The notes: generated by a model not told the origin, from the sequence alone. Positions 45,335-54,602 are shown, counted from the first letter of the stretch. The stretch: 64,000 nt of DNA from Microbacterium sp. 67-17 (GCF_001898325.1 NZ_MKTR01000002.1:124001-188000); one strand, 5' to 3'. Made by a program: numbers and translations.

Positions 45335-46810
45335 ATGGCCGAGTCCGCGTTCGAGAAGCTGGTCGAGCACGCCCGATCCGAGAATGTCGTCGTTGTCGGA
45401 GCAGGGCTCGCCGGACTGGTCGCCGCGCTCGAGTGCGCGAAGGTCGGCCTCCGAGTGACCGTGGTCGAGGCATCCGAGCGGCTCGGCGGCGCCATCGCAC
45501 ACGCCGAGGTGGCAGGTGTCATGGTCGATCTCGGTGCCACGGGGTGGGCAACCCGAAACGGTGCCGTCGATGCGCTTGTGACGGAACTGGGTCTCGCCGA
45601 CGAGGCGATCGAGCCAGCCACGTCGGATGTCTGGGTCGCCGTCTCCGGCGCAGTGCTGCCCTACCCGGCGCAGAACGTTGCCGGCATCCCCGCGAACCCG
45701 TGGGATCCCGTGGTGCGCAAGGTCATCGGCTGGGCCGGTACGTGGCGGGCGTACCTCGACCGGTTGCGGCCCCCGCTGACAATCGGGCAGGAACGCAATC
45801 TCGGCGCCCTCGTACGCCGTCGCATGGGTGCGCAGATCCACAACCGGCTCGTCGCACCGTTGACCAGGGGCCGCTACGGCCTGCCCCCGGACGCGGTCGA
45901 TGTCAGCCTCATCGCACCGGGTCTGGGCTCGGCATTGACACGAACCGGCTCGCTTGCGGCGGCGGCGGGCGAATTGATCGCGGTCGCAGGCGATCAGGCC
46001 GCGGCGCCGCCCATTCGGGGTCTGGCGGGCGGACTGACACGCCTCGTCGACGCTCTGGTCGCTCGGCTCGGCGACTACGGGGTGTCTGTCGTCACCGCCG
46101 CGCGGGTATCCCAGCTGACTGCCCAGGGCGACTCGTGGACCGTGACAGCGCAGACAGTCGACGGTACGCAGGATCTGCCAGCGGATGCCGTCATCGTCGC
46201 TACGGGAGCCGCTGACGCCGCCCGCCTGGTGCCGTTCTCGGTTCCGGCTCTTCTGGAGCGCGAACTCGTCCAGGAGGTGATCACCCTCGTGGCTTCGGCA
46301 CCGGCACCCGCAGAACCTCACACCACCGTTTTCACCGCGAACCCCGCGACTGAACCCGTTGTCGCATCGGATGAGACGCAGCGGTGGGCGAATAGTGTTC
46401 CCGGAGTGCGCGTGGCCCGCCTCACCTACGGTGACCTGGACACCGCCGCCCCCACTTCAGAACTGAGCGACGAGGATGTCTTCCTCAAGGCTGCGCGGGA
46501 CGCCGAAGCTCTCCTCGGGCTCCCCGCCGACGCAATTGTCGAGGCCCGCCGGGATCGGTGGGTGCAGCCGCCGAGCGCGCTCATGCGTGGCCGCGATGAG
46601 GCCGCCGAGACGCTGCGCGCGCGCGTACGGGCGGTGCGCGGTATCGGGCTCGTGGGCGCATGGGCCTCGGGCCCGGGGCTCGCGCGTGTCGTCGCGCACG
46701 CGCGCGAGGAGGCTGAGCGGCTCCGTGTCAACCTCCTGTGGGGGACACATGCCGATGGCGTTACGCTGGGTGAGGACCACCCGCTCGACAAGCGTGAGGA
46801 GACCCCATGA
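45335..46810 (+). CDS. hemG: Protoporphyrinogen/coproporphyrinogen III oxidase
   Basis: A 491-residue FAD-dependent oxidase of the HemY/HemG type. The dinucleotide motif is VVVGAGLAGLVAALE (about 19-33), followed by ERLGGAIAHAEVAGVMVDLG. The C-terminal FAD-contact region reads GIGLVGAWASGPGLARVVAHA. In actinobacteria this enzyme oxidises coproporphyrinogen III in the coproporphyrin-dependent route. It is coupled by ATGA to a small YtxH-like gene; hemE and hemQ, frequent neighbours, are absent here. Confidence 0.85.
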   Translation: MAESAFEKLVEHARSENVVVVGAGLAGLVAALECAKVGLRVTVVEASERLGGAIAHAEVAGVMVDLGATGWATRNGAVDALVTELGLADEAIEPATSDVWVAVSGAVLPYPAQNVAGIPANPWDPVVRKVIGWAGTWRAYLDRLRPPLTIGQERNLGALVRRRMGAQIHNRLVAPLTRGRYGLPPDAVDVSLIAPGLGSALTRTGSLAAAAGELIAVAGDQAAAPPIRGLAGGLTRLVDALVARLGDYGVSVVTAARVSQLTAQGDSWTVTAQTVDGTQDLPADAVIVATGAADAARLVPFSVPALLERELVQEVITLVASAPAPAEPHTTVFTANPATEPVVASDETQRWANSVPGVRVARLTYGDLDTAAPTSELSDEDVFLKAARDAEALLGLPADAIVEARRDRWVQPPSALMRGRDEAAETLRARVRAVRGIGLVGAWASGPGLARVVAHAREEAERLRVNLLWGTHADGVTLGEDHPLDKREETP

Positions 46811-47193
46811 GGGGCAAAGCAGGACTCGTCGTCGGACTCGCCGTGGGCTATGTGCTCGGGTCGCGTGCCGGTCGGCAGAGATACGAGCAGATCAAGTCCC
46901 AGGCGCTGAAGGTCTGGAACCTGGAGCCGGTGCAGAAGCAGGTGGGTAAAGCGAAGGAGTTCGCGAAGTCCAGCGCTATGGCACTGCCGAGTACGCTCTG
47001 GGACTCGGCGGTCAAGGTCACCAAGGCTGCCACCTCGAAGGGCACGGCGGGCGAACGTCTCGACGCTGCCGTGAAGGCGGGCAAGGAATCGGTGGATGCC
47101 GTCAGTAGTGCCGCCGACACGTCGGCCGAGGCGGTCAAACAGGCTGCCGATGAGGCGATCGACGACATCGCCAAGGCCGCCGGCAAGGAGTGA
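46807..47193 (+). CDS. YtxH-like small membrane-associated protein
   Basis: A 128-residue protein starting with a short hydrophobic segment (AGLVVGLAVGYVLGSRAG) followed by amphipathic, Lys/Ala-rich helices, the pattern of YtxH/DUF-type envelope proteins. The ATGA overlap couples it to the oxidase; 1 nt separates it from the next gene. Role unknown, perhaps envelope stress or heme-enzyme placement. Confidence 0.78.
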   Translation: MRGKAGLVVGLAVGYVLGSRAGRQRYEQIKSQALKVWNLEPVQKQVGKAKEFAKSSAMALPSTLWDSAVKVTKAATSKGTAGERLDAAVKAGKESVDAVSSAADTSAEAVKQAADEAIDDIAKAAGKE

Positions 47194-47194
47194 C

Positions 47195-47596
47195 ATGACG
47201 GCGCCTCGAGAATTCCGCGATCGGGCGAACGACTCCCTTCTGACGCTCCTTGGCGAGGTTCCGGAGCTGATCCGGAATCTGATCGTCGCCGAGGTCGACG
47301 CTGCCAAATCCTGGGCTCGCCAGGCGGGCAAGGATGCCGGAATCGGCGTGGTTCTCTTCCTCATCGCCCTGTTCGTCTTGTTCTGGTCGCTGCCCGTCTT
47401 CGGCACTTTTCTCATCGCCGGACTTTCGTCGTGGTGGCCGGTATGGCTGTCGGCGCTGGTCGTGTTCGCCGCCCTCCTTGTCGTGACCATCGTTTTCGCG
47501 CTGCTCGGCGTGCTGAGATTCCGCAAGCTCACCCGCAGGCGTAATCCTGCCCAGGCCGTGGCCCAAGACATCAAGGAGATCCGCGATGAGCTCTGA
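47195..47596 (+). CDS. Phage-holin-family (DUF1469) membrane protein
   Basis: A 133-residue protein with the DUF1469 layout: an amphipathic N-terminus (SLLTLLGEVPELIRNLIVAE), then two strong membrane segments (about 50-70 and 78-105), and a basic tail. Despite the name, this family is a common actinobacterial envelope protein, not evidence of phage. It overlaps the DUF3618 gene by 11 nt. Confidence 0.85.
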   Translation: MTAPREFRDRANDSLLTLLGEVPELIRNLIVAEVDAAKSWARQAGKDAGIGVVLFLIALFVLFWSLPVFGTFLIAGLSSWWPVWLSALVVFAALLVVTIVFALLGVLRFRKLTRRRNPAQAVAQDIKEIRDEL

Positions 47597-47861
47597 GACC
47601 GGCGTTCCCCGCACGGCAGTAGACCTGTCCCTAACCGACCCGGTCGAGAAGGCTCGGGCGGAGCTCAAGGCGGCGCTTGCCGCCATTGAAGACAAGACGA
47701 ACGTGCCGCGACAGGTCTCGAAAGCGACCGACAGTGCCGTGGCCAAGCTGCGTCGCTTCTCGCGCGAACACCCCGTGGCAACCGTCACCATCGCGGTTGT
47801 GAAGGCGGCTGCCGTGGGCGCTCTGGTGTGGTGGGGCGTCAACTCCTACGTCAACAAGTAG
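47586..47861 (+). CDS. DUF3618 family protein
   Basis: A 91-residue protein: a helical N-terminal part (VEKARAELKAALAAIEDKT) and a C-terminal membrane segment (AVVKAAAVGALVWWGVNSYV). It regularly accompanies the DUF1469 gene in actinobacteria, and both probably act at the membrane. The 201 nt that follow contain a weak 6 bp hairpin (47874-47893) and presumably the hemD promoter. Confidence 0.83.
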   Translation: MSSETGVPRTAVDLSLTDPVEKARAELKAALAAIEDKTNVPRQVSKATDSAVAKLRRFSREHPVATVTIAVVKAAAVGALVWWGVNSYVNK

Positions 47862-48062
47862 CCCCGCAGCAACCACGAGGTGACCATCTCGTGACCTTCT
47901 ACCCGCGACACGACGCGAGTCAGGGGGTTATGCTCGGACAACAGGCAGCGCAATGATGCGGAAGCTGCCGACGACGTGGATACTCCCGCACCGTGACCCC
48001 CGGTGCCACGTCGTTCGGCTGCTCGAACGTCGGGCGGTCGATTCCGCATCGATGAGTCGATC

Positions 48063-48863
48063 ATGAACCGAGTAGCGTCAGATACCGCCGCCAAGCCACT
48101 GGCCGGGTGGCGCGTTCTGGTCCCCCGGGGCGGCCCGTGGGGAGACTCCGTGGCCGCGACCCTGCGCCGTCAGGGCGCCGTTCCCGTCATCGCCCCGTTG
48201 ATCAACTTCGCGCCCACGACCGATCACACAGAACTCGAGTCAGCTCTGACCGCGCTGGCGGCGGGGGACTTCGACTGGGTGACGCTCACGAGCGCGACCA
48301 CCGTCGATGTCCTCTACGCCTACCGGGCCGTGATCCCGCCGCAGACAAAGGTCGCCGCCGTCGGCGAAACGACCGCGGCCGCGCTCCAAGCTGTCGGGTA
48401 TCGCGTGGATCTCGTGCCGGACCTCGACAACTCCGCAGCGGGCTTGGCCGAGCAGCTGATCGGCCTCGAGCCAGAGCCGCGCGACATCCTGACCCTGCGT
48501 AGCGAGACGGCCAAGCCCGTTCTGACCGGGATGCTCACAGAAGCCGGCCACCGCGTGCGCAGCGTGGTCGCCTACCGCACGGTCGGGGTTCCGGTGACCG
48601 AGCGCATCGCGAACGACGTGCGCAGCGGTCGGATCAACGCCATTCTGGTCACGAGCGGTTCGGTGGCCGAGCAGGTCCGTGAGCAGTTCCCGCAGATTCC
48701 GCCCTCGACCGTGCTGGCGGCGATCGGTCCGCGAACCGCGACCGACGCGCAGGCCGCCGGTCTCATCGTCGACGGGGTCGCCGATCGACAGACCGTCGAC
48801 GCTCTCATCGAGGTCGTTGCGCGCTTTCCGCTGCTTTACGCCACCGACGAAGCTGCGCCCTGA
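48063..48863 (+). CDS. hemD: Uroporphyrinogen-III synthase
   Basis: A 266-residue protein with the two-lobed HemD fold. It shows the typical strands GWRVLVPRGG, DFDWVTLTSATTVDVL, VAAVGETTAAAL and AILVTSGSVAEQV followed by IPPSTVLAAIGPRTA. It closes the hydroxymethylbilane ring to uroporphyrinogen III. HemD sequences are poorly conserved but this order of motifs is characteristic. It is separated from hemG by three small envelope genes, and hemC is not here. Its 3' end overlaps the convergent cofC by 28 nt. Confidence 0.82.
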   Translation: MNRVASDTAAKPLAGWRVLVPRGGPWGDSVAATLRRQGAVPVIAPLINFAPTTDHTELESALTALAAGDFDWVTLTSATTVDVLYAYRAVIPPQTKVAAVGETTAAALQAVGYRVDLVPDLDNSAAGLAEQLIGLEPEPRDILTLRSETAKPVLTGMLTEAGHRVRSVVAYRTVGVPVTERIANDVRSGRINAILVTSGSVAEQVREQFPQIPPSTVLAAIGPRTATDAQAAGLIVDGVADRQTVDALIEVVARFPLLYATDEAAP

Positions 48864-49492
48864 CCGGAGCTGCGCTGGATAAGTGCAGTCGACCGGATGC
48901 CGAGGCCGAGCTGCTCGGCTTCGTGCAGCTGATCGAGAGTGTCGACGTCCCGGCGTGCGCTCCAGACCGCGGGCTGTCCTGAGCCGGTGTCGATCTCGCG
49001 GGCAAGGTCGACGAACCCTGCTGCGCAGTGGCGCGCAAAGGAGTTCTCCCCGAACGCCGGAATGAGCTCCCCAGCGATCGTGCGTGTGATGAGTGTCGTC
49101 CCGGTCCCCTCGGCGTCTGGCAGTGCCGCCATCTCGTGCCGTCCCGCCGCCGCGAGAACCGCCTCGAGGTCCGTGGTGTCAAGCGCGGGAAGATCGCCGA
49201 GCATCGCCGCTCGCGGTGCAGCGGCATCCGTCACCGCAAGCCCCGCCCGCACCGCGTCGTTCAAGCCGCTTCCGGGGTCGGTGACGACGATGCAGGCATC
49301 CGAAATCTCACGCGCGATCTCGGCATCCGCGGTCACGACCACCACCTGCGCGACGGCCGGGCACGCCTGCGCTGCGGCTATCGTGTCGAGCCCGATCGCG
49401 CGTGCCAGTGCCGCCCGATCCACGCCCGGCACGTCGAGGCGGCTCTTTCCCGCGCCGCCGCGCACCGGGATGACCAGCGTCCAGCCGCTCAC
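48836..49492 (-). CDS. cofC: 2-phospho-L-lactate / phosphoenolpyruvate guanylyltransferase
   Basis: A 218-residue nucleotidyltransferase of F420 biosynthesis (CofC/FbiD). The start TLVIPVRGGAGKSRL matches the GTP-binding motif (PVxxxxxxKSRL), followed by VVVVTAD, the phosphate-site region SGLNDAVRAGL and AMLGDLPAL. It activates the side-chain acid for transfer to FO. It is the last gene of the four-gene F420 operon and overlaps fgd by 4 nt. It shares 28 nt with the 3' end of hemD on the other strand. Confidence 0.9.
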   Translation of the reverse strand: MSGWTLVIPVRGGAGKSRLDVPGVDRAALARAIGLDTIAAAQACPAVAQVVVVTADAEIAREISDACIVVTDPGSGLNDAVRAGLAVTDAAAPRAAMLGDLPALDTTDLEAVLAAAGRHEMAALPDAEGTGTTLITRTIAGELIPAFGENSFARHCAAGFVDLAREIDTGSGQPAVWSARRDVDTLDQLHEAEQLGLGIRSTALIQRSSGQGAASSVA

Positions 49493-50502
49493 GGATCCAG
49501 ACGTTCGCGCAGGCGGGGGAGGATGTCGCGGCTGTAGCGCTCCATGAACTCCGCCTGGTCGTGCCCGGGGTCATGGAACACGAGGTGGCGGAAGCCGCGC
49601 TCGGCGACCTCGACGATGCGGTCGACGTGCTCGTCGGGGTCGGAGGAGACGATGAATCGCTTCGCGACGCGCTCGATGGGCAGTTCAGCGGCCCGTCGCT
49701 GCATCTCGATGGGGTCGTGGATGCCGACCTTCTCGTCGGGGCTGAGCGCGAGCGGTGCCCAGAACCGGGTGCGCTCGAGGGCTTCGGCGGGATCGGGGTG
49801 GTACGAGACCTTCACCTCGATGAGCGTGTCGATGTCATCGCGCGTGCGTCCCGACTTCTCCAGTCCCTCATCGAGAGCCGGGAGGAGCGTGTCGGTGTAC
49901 AGCGCCGGGTCCTTGCCGCTGGTCGTAATGAACCCGTCGGCGACGCGACCTGCCAGGCGCGTGGCGGCCGGGCCCGCCGCACCGATATAGACCGGCACGG
50001 GGGTGTCGGGGCGGTCATAGATCGTCGCATCCCGCACCTGCCAGAACTCGCCGTCGAAACTGACGCGCTCGCCGGTCCAGAGCTTGTTCAGGAGGGTCAG
50101 CGACTCTTTGAGGCGACGGAAACGCTCGGGTGGTTCGGGCCACGGGATGCCGAGGGTCACTTCGTTGAGGGATTCGCCGGTGCCGACACCCAGGATGATG
50201 CGCCCGGGATACATCACGCCGAGGGTCGCGAAAGCCTGCGCTACGACGCCCGGGTGGTAGCGGAAGGTGGGGGTGAGCACCGACGTGCCGAGGAGGATCC
50301 GGGATGTGCGTGCGCCGACGGCGCCGAGCCACGGGATAGCAGCCGGTGCGTGGCCGCCCTCGTGCATCCACGGCTGCAGGTGATCGGAGACGAAGACGGA
50401 GTCGAAGCCGGCGTGCTCGGCATCCACCGCGAAATCGGCGAGCTCGTTCGGTCCGAACTGCTCGGCGGATGCCTTGTATCCCAGGCGCAGGGGAGTGGTC
50501 AT
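49489..50502 (-). CDS. fgd: F420-dependent glucose-6-phosphate dehydrogenase
   Basis: A 337-residue LLM-family enzyme very close to mycobacterial FGD throughout: LGYKASAEQFGPNELADFAV at the start, SDHLQPWMHEGGHAP, GTSVLTPTFRYHPGVVAQAF, and HLVFHDPGHDQ near the end. It reduces F420 with glucose 6-phosphate and would be the main F420H2 source of the cell. It lies inside the same overlapping unit as fbiC and cofC (ATGA junctions on both sides). Confidence 0.95.
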   Translation of the reverse strand: MTTPLRLGYKASAEQFGPNELADFAVDAEHAGFDSVFVSDHLQPWMHEGGHAPAAIPWLGAVGARTSRILLGTSVLTPTFRYHPGVVAQAFATLGVMYPGRIILGVGTGESLNEVTLGIPWPEPPERFRRLKESLTLLNKLWTGERVSFDGEFWQVRDATIYDRPDTPVPVYIGAAGPAATRLAGRVADGFITTSGKDPALYTDTLLPALDEGLEKSGRTRDDIDTLIEVKVSYHPDPAEALERTRFWAPLALSPDEKVGIHDPIEMQRRAAELPIERVAKRFIVSSDPDEHVDRIVEVAERGFRHLVFHDPGHDQAEFMERYSRDILPRLRERLDP

Positions 50503-51971
50503 GGCGTGGTGCTCCTTTCGGTAGCGGGTTCAGTCAGAAATTCGGTGCCGTCGGCCCCGCGGAGCTGGTCGCGGAACTGCGTCACGGTGCCAGGCCACAG
50601 CAGCGTGAGGCGCCCAGACCGCTCGTCGACGTACCAATTGCGGCATCCGCCTGACACCCATGCGGTCTCGCGCGAGCGTCGCACGATCATGCGGGTGTAC
50701 TCCTGCTCGACGGCCGGGTCGGGGCGCAAAGTCGCAGTTGCCGGGGCCGCGGCAATCGTTCGCGCGGCGTACGCTGCCTGCTCCTCCAGCATGAGGATCG
50801 ATGAGTTGTGACCGAGGGACGCGTTGGGTCCATTGAGGATGAACAGGTTTGGGAATCCGCTCACGACTGTCGACAGGGCGGAGGACATGCCGGTGGCCCA
50901 GTGCTCGTCGAGGGAGATGCCGTCTTCGCCCGTGACCAGCTCGGCATAGGGTTGACGCGTCGCGCTGAACCCCGTCGCAAGAACGACCGCATCCACGGTA
51001 TGCCGCCGCCCGCTCGCGGCAACGAGGGCGGCGCCATCGATTCGGGCAAGGGCCGAGGGCTCGAGAGTGACGGCATCCGAGGCCACGGCTGGGTAGAAGT
51101 CGTCGGAGAGCAGGACCCGCTTGCATCCGAATGCGTAGTCGGGGGTGAGCCACTCGCGTAGTGTCGGGTCGGACACATGGGCGTGCAGATGCGCCAGCGC
51201 CTGGTCGGATGCCGCAGCCGCCGCAGCTGCATCGCCGGCGCGCGAGGCATGGCGAGCCTCACCCTCGCGGAAGAGGTCCTCGCGCAGCGCGGTGAGCACC
51301 TCCGGGTGCGCCGCGAACCGCTCTCGTTCGGCGTCCGTGTAGGTTCTGCCGCCGCGGGGGAGGATCCAGGCTGCGGAACGCTGGAACAGTGTCACCTCGG
51401 CGCCACGGCGCACGAGCTCGGGGACGAGCTGGACTCCGCTCGCGCCCGTACCGACGACAGCGACGTGTGTTCCCGCGAGCTCGAGTTCGGAATCCCAGCG
51501 CGCGGAGTGCACGATCGGTCCAGGAAAGGCTGCCAGTCCGTGTACCTCGGGCAGGGACGGTTCCGTGAGCCTGCCGCATGCGAGCACGAGCATCCGTGCG
51601 CGCAGACCACCGCCGGTGGTCTGCAGGTCCCAGCCGTCGTCGTCCCAGCGGGCCTCGAGCACGGCGGTGTCGAACCGGATGCGACGGTCTATCCCGGTCG
51701 TGGCGGCGACCCGTCGGAGGTAGGCCTGGATCTCGGCTCCCGGTGCAAATTCCCGCGACCAGTGCGGCCAGGGGTGTCGTGCGAGTGCGTAGAGGTGAGC
51801 CGGCACATCGCACGCGACGCCCGGGTAGGTGTTTTCGCGCCAGGTGCCGCCGACGTCGCCTGCCCTCTCGAGAATCGCGACGTCGGTGACTCCGGCGGCC
51901 TCGAGCTCCATCGCCGCGGCAAGACCCGCAAAGCCCGCGCCGACGATCACGACCTCGTGCTCGGGGGTCAT
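50499..51971 (-). CDS. FAD-dependent monooxygenase, Baeyer-Villiger type
   Basis: A 490-residue two-dinucleotide-domain flavoprotein. The FAD motif is VGAGFAGLAAAME (10-22), the NADPH motif VVGTGASGVQ, and between them is AAFPGPIVHSARW, which fits the BVMO fingerprint FxGxxxHxxxW. DVGGTWRENTYPGVACDVPAHLY is also typical of the family. It would insert oxygen next to a ketone. Its presence inside the F420 operon, overlapping fgd and fbiC by 4 nt on each side, is unexpected because BVMOs use NADPH, not F420H2. Confidence 0.85.
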   Translation of the reverse strand: MTPEHEVVIVGAGFAGLAAAMELEAAGVTDVAILERAGDVGGTWRENTYPGVACDVPAHLYALARHPWPHWSREFAPGAEIQAYLRRVAATTGIDRRIRFDTAVLEARWDDDGWDLQTTGGGLRARMLVLACGRLTEPSLPEVHGLAAFPGPIVHSARWDSELELAGTHVAVVGTGASGVQLVPELVRRGAEVTLFQRSAAWILPRGGRTYTDAERERFAAHPEVLTALREDLFREGEARHASRAGDAAAAAAASDQALAHLHAHVSDPTLREWLTPDYAFGCKRVLLSDDFYPAVASDAVTLEPSALARIDGAALVAASGRRHTVDAVVLATGFSATRQPYAELVTGEDGISLDEHWATGMSSALSTVVSGFPNLFILNGPNASLGHNSSILMLEEQAAYAARTIAAAPATATLRPDPAVEQEYTRMIVRRSRETAWVSGGCRNWYVDERSGRLTLLWPGTVTQFRDQLRGADGTEFLTEPATERSTTP

Positions 51972-54346
51972 CGCCGCTCCCGCGTTCGGTGGCTGGCGGT
52001 GTCGTGCGCGCGCTGTGACGGGCGGGCATCCCGGTAGTCGGTCGTGCGCTGACGGAGGGGCCGCAGCAGGTGCTGGGCGATACGGTCAGCCTCAGACAGG
52101 GGAAGTTCGCGGCCGTGCTCCACCCCGGCGCGGGGGAGGACCCGACCATCGAGGAGTGTGCCGCCGAGGTCGTCGGCGCCCGAGCGCAGGAGCACCGGAA
52201 TCGTGGCAGAATCCAGCCGCGGCCACGGCACCTGAACGTGCGCGATCGCCCCTGACAGCAGCAGCCGCGAGACGGCGACCATCGCGCGATGCTCATCGAT
52301 CGGTGACCTGTCCGCGACGAGCGGCACGCCGTATCCGGGGAGCGGGATCGGCACGAACTCGGTGAATCCGCCAGTCTCGCGCTGCAGGTCGCGAAGAGTG
52401 CGTAGGTGCGCGATCCGGTCGGCGGCGCTTTCGACGTGGCCGTAGAACAGCACGGATGTCGATCGCAGCCCTGCGGCGTGCGCGGCGCGGATCGCGGTGA
52501 GCCACTGGTCGACAGGGAGGTCGGTGGGGGCGACCCGAGCGCGGATGCCGTCGTGCAGCACCTTGACGCCCGTGCCCGGCACGGTATCGACTCCCGCGGC
52601 CTTGAGCGCACGGTAGGCATCGTCGATCGAGAGTCCGCTGCGAGTCGCGAAGTCCCAGACATCCTGCGGGCGGAAGGCGTGCAGGTGCAGCGTGGGCGCG
52701 GCATCCTTCACCGTGCGAACAAGCTCGAGGTACGCATCCGCCTCGATCGGGATGATGCCCTGCGCGCACAGCTCGCTGGCGCCGAGGTCAGCGGCATCCC
52801 GAGCGATCTCGGCCACATCGGCCAGCGTGAACGTGTCGCGGTCGCGGTCGTCGTCACTCACGCTGGCCCGCAGCCCGGACGTTGTCAGATTGCGGTTGAC
52901 GACGACGCTGATCGCCTCGCCGGTCGTGTACCGGCGCACATCGTCTGCAGCGCGTGTCACGGCGTCGAGGTCTGCGCCGGTCGCCGTCAGCAGTCGTTCC
53001 CAGTCCTCGTCGGCGACGGATGCCGGGTCTGTCGAGGCATCCGTCACGAGGGTTTCAACCGAGCTGCCGCGGGAACGTCGCGTCGCGCTCGAAGCGGCAG
53101 GGGTGGTGCCAGCTGCGGCAAGCCCCGACACCGGGTCGGCGAGAGCGGCGACCGCAGCGTGCACTTCCGGGGCGATCCAGGTTGCGGCGTCGTTGACGTA
53201 CTCGGGGTGCGCGGTGAGGCGTTCGCGCAGTTCGAACCCGAGCTCGGCGGTGCGCGCCGCCAGATCATCGAGGTGGGGCCACGGACGTTCCGGGTTCACA
53301 TGGTCGGCTGTCACGGGTGAGACACCGCCCCAGTCGTCAGCTCCAGCACGCACGAGAAGCGCGAACTCGGCTGGGTCGCTGAGGTTCGGCGGAACCTGGA
53401 TGCGAGCGTTCGCGCCCATCGTCAGGCGCGCGGCCGCCACGGCGGCGACGTACTCCTCGAGCTCGGCATCCGCGGCGTCGCGCATAGCGGTCCCGGGCTT
53501 GGCGCGGAAGTTTTGCACGATGATCTCTTGCAGGTGGCCGTGGCGACGGTGCGCATCCCGCAGCGCCAGCAGAGATTCGGCGCGGTCGGTGATTGTCTCG
53601 CCGATCCCCACCAGGATGCCGGTCGTGAACGGGATGTGTTGGATGCCGGCATCCTCGATCACCCGAAGCCGGATGTCGGGATCCTTGTCGGGGGAGCCGT
53701 AGTGCACCTGCCCCGGCGTCTCGAAAAGCTCACGGGATGTCGTCTCGAGCATCATGCCCATCGACGGGCCGAACGGGCGCAGGCGCTGCAGTTCGTCGGC
53801 AGTCATGACGCCGGGGTTGAGGTGCGCGAGCATCCCCGTTTCGGTCGTGATGAGGTTCGCGACGTACGCGACATAGTCGAGCGTCGAGGCGAACCCGTGC
53901 TCGTCGAGCCAGCGACGGGCCTCGGGCCACCGCTCCTCGGGGCGATCACCGAGCGTGAGCAGCGCCTCCTTGCAGCCCTGACGCTGGCCGGCTCGGGCAA
54001 CGGCCAGCACCTGCTCGGGGCTCATGAACACCGGCTTGCCGGCGCGCTGCAGCTGTCCGGGGGTATCAACGAACACGCAGTAGTGGCAGCGGTCCCGGCA
54101 CAGGGTGGTGACCGGGACGAACACCTTGCGGGAGTACGTGAAGATCCCTGCGCGCCCCGCCTCACGCAGGCCGCGGTCGCGCAGCTCGCCGGCAGCATCG
54201 AGGATGGCATCCAGCTCAGAGCCGCGCGCGGAGAGCACCGCGATCACATCCTCGCGGGTGAGGTGGTCGTCAGCCGCCGCGCGGGAGAGGACGTCGGCGA
54301 GGCTCACGGCAGCGGGGCGGGTCGGTGTTCGGTTGAGCGTGCCCAC
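51968..54346 (-). CDS. fbiC: FO synthase FbiC (fused CofG-CofH) with degenerate CofH radical-SAM site
   Basis: About 792 residues. The N-terminal CofG half has the radical-SAM cluster motif in TLCRDRCHYCVF and the expected PHLNPGVMT-like and VQNFRAKPGTAM stretches. The C-terminal CofH half is recognisable by VVNRNL, HLHAFRPQDVWDF, TVPGTGVKVL, GLRSTSVLFYGHVES, GGFTEFVPIPLPG and GADDLGGTLLDGR. Where CofH normally has NxCxxxCxFCAF directly after VVNRN, this protein reads LTTSGLRASVSDDD, with no cysteine. FO synthesis needs both halves, so activity as encoded is doubtful. GTG 54346 is the likely start but 54349 is possible. Confidence 0.9.
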   Translation of the reverse strand: MGTLNRTPTRPAAVSLADVLSRAAADDHLTREDVIAVLSARGSELDAILDAAGELRDRGLREAGRAGIFTYSRKVFVPVTTLCRDRCHYCVFVDTPGQLQRAGKPVFMSPEQVLAVARAGQRQGCKEALLTLGDRPEERWPEARRWLDEHGFASTLDYVAYVANLITTETGMLAHLNPGVMTADELQRLRPFGPSMGMMLETTSRELFETPGQVHYGSPDKDPDIRLRVIEDAGIQHIPFTTGILVGIGETITDRAESLLALRDAHRRHGHLQEIIVQNFRAKPGTAMRDAADAELEEYVAAVAAARLTMGANARIQVPPNLSDPAEFALLVRAGADDWGGVSPVTADHVNPERPWPHLDDLAARTAELGFELRERLTAHPEYVNDAATWIAPEVHAAVAALADPVSGLAAAGTTPAASSATRRSRGSSVETLVTDASTDPASVADEDWERLLTATGADLDAVTRAADDVRRYTTGEAISVVVNRNLTTSGLRASVSDDDRDRDTFTLADVAEIARDAADLGASELCAQGIIPIEADAYLELVRTVKDAAPTLHLHAFRPQDVWDFATRSGLSIDDAYRALKAAGVDTVPGTGVKVLHDGIRARVAPTDLPVDQWLTAIRAAHAAGLRSTSVLFYGHVESAADRIAHLRTLRDLQRETGGFTEFVPIPLPGYGVPLVADRSPIDEHRAMVAVSRLLLSGAIAHVQVPWPRLDSATIPVLLRSGADDLGGTLLDGRVLPRAGVEHGRELPLSEADRIAQHLLRPLRQRTTDYRDARPSQRAHDTASHRTRERR

Positions 54347-54602
54347 CACCCCAGTGTTGCACCGTCGCCGGGGTACTCGGCGTCCCAATGACGTCGGATC
54401 GTTGCGGGCTTGTCATCATGCTGGCCGTGGGGAAGGTCGAGGATGCGCGGTCGCATCGACAGCTGTGCACGTCGGTCGCGCAGTTCCGGAGCTCGGCGTT
54501 GTCGGGTACGTAGCACGAGATCTGCCGTCGCGCATGTGGGCCAGATACCCCACCTGGATGGCGTGAAGAACTGAACTCCGAGCTTGCCCCGGGGGATCCC
54601 GC

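Noticed and set aside
47195..47596. Phage holin as a sign of prophage
   Set aside because: DUF1469 proteins are common chromosomal envelope proteins; no other phage gene is nearby.
54105..54566. Plus-strand frame running out of fbiC into the 54350-54602 gap
   Set aside because: Most of it is antisense to fbiC; the part in the gap has no similarity I can recognise and no start or ribosome site of its own.
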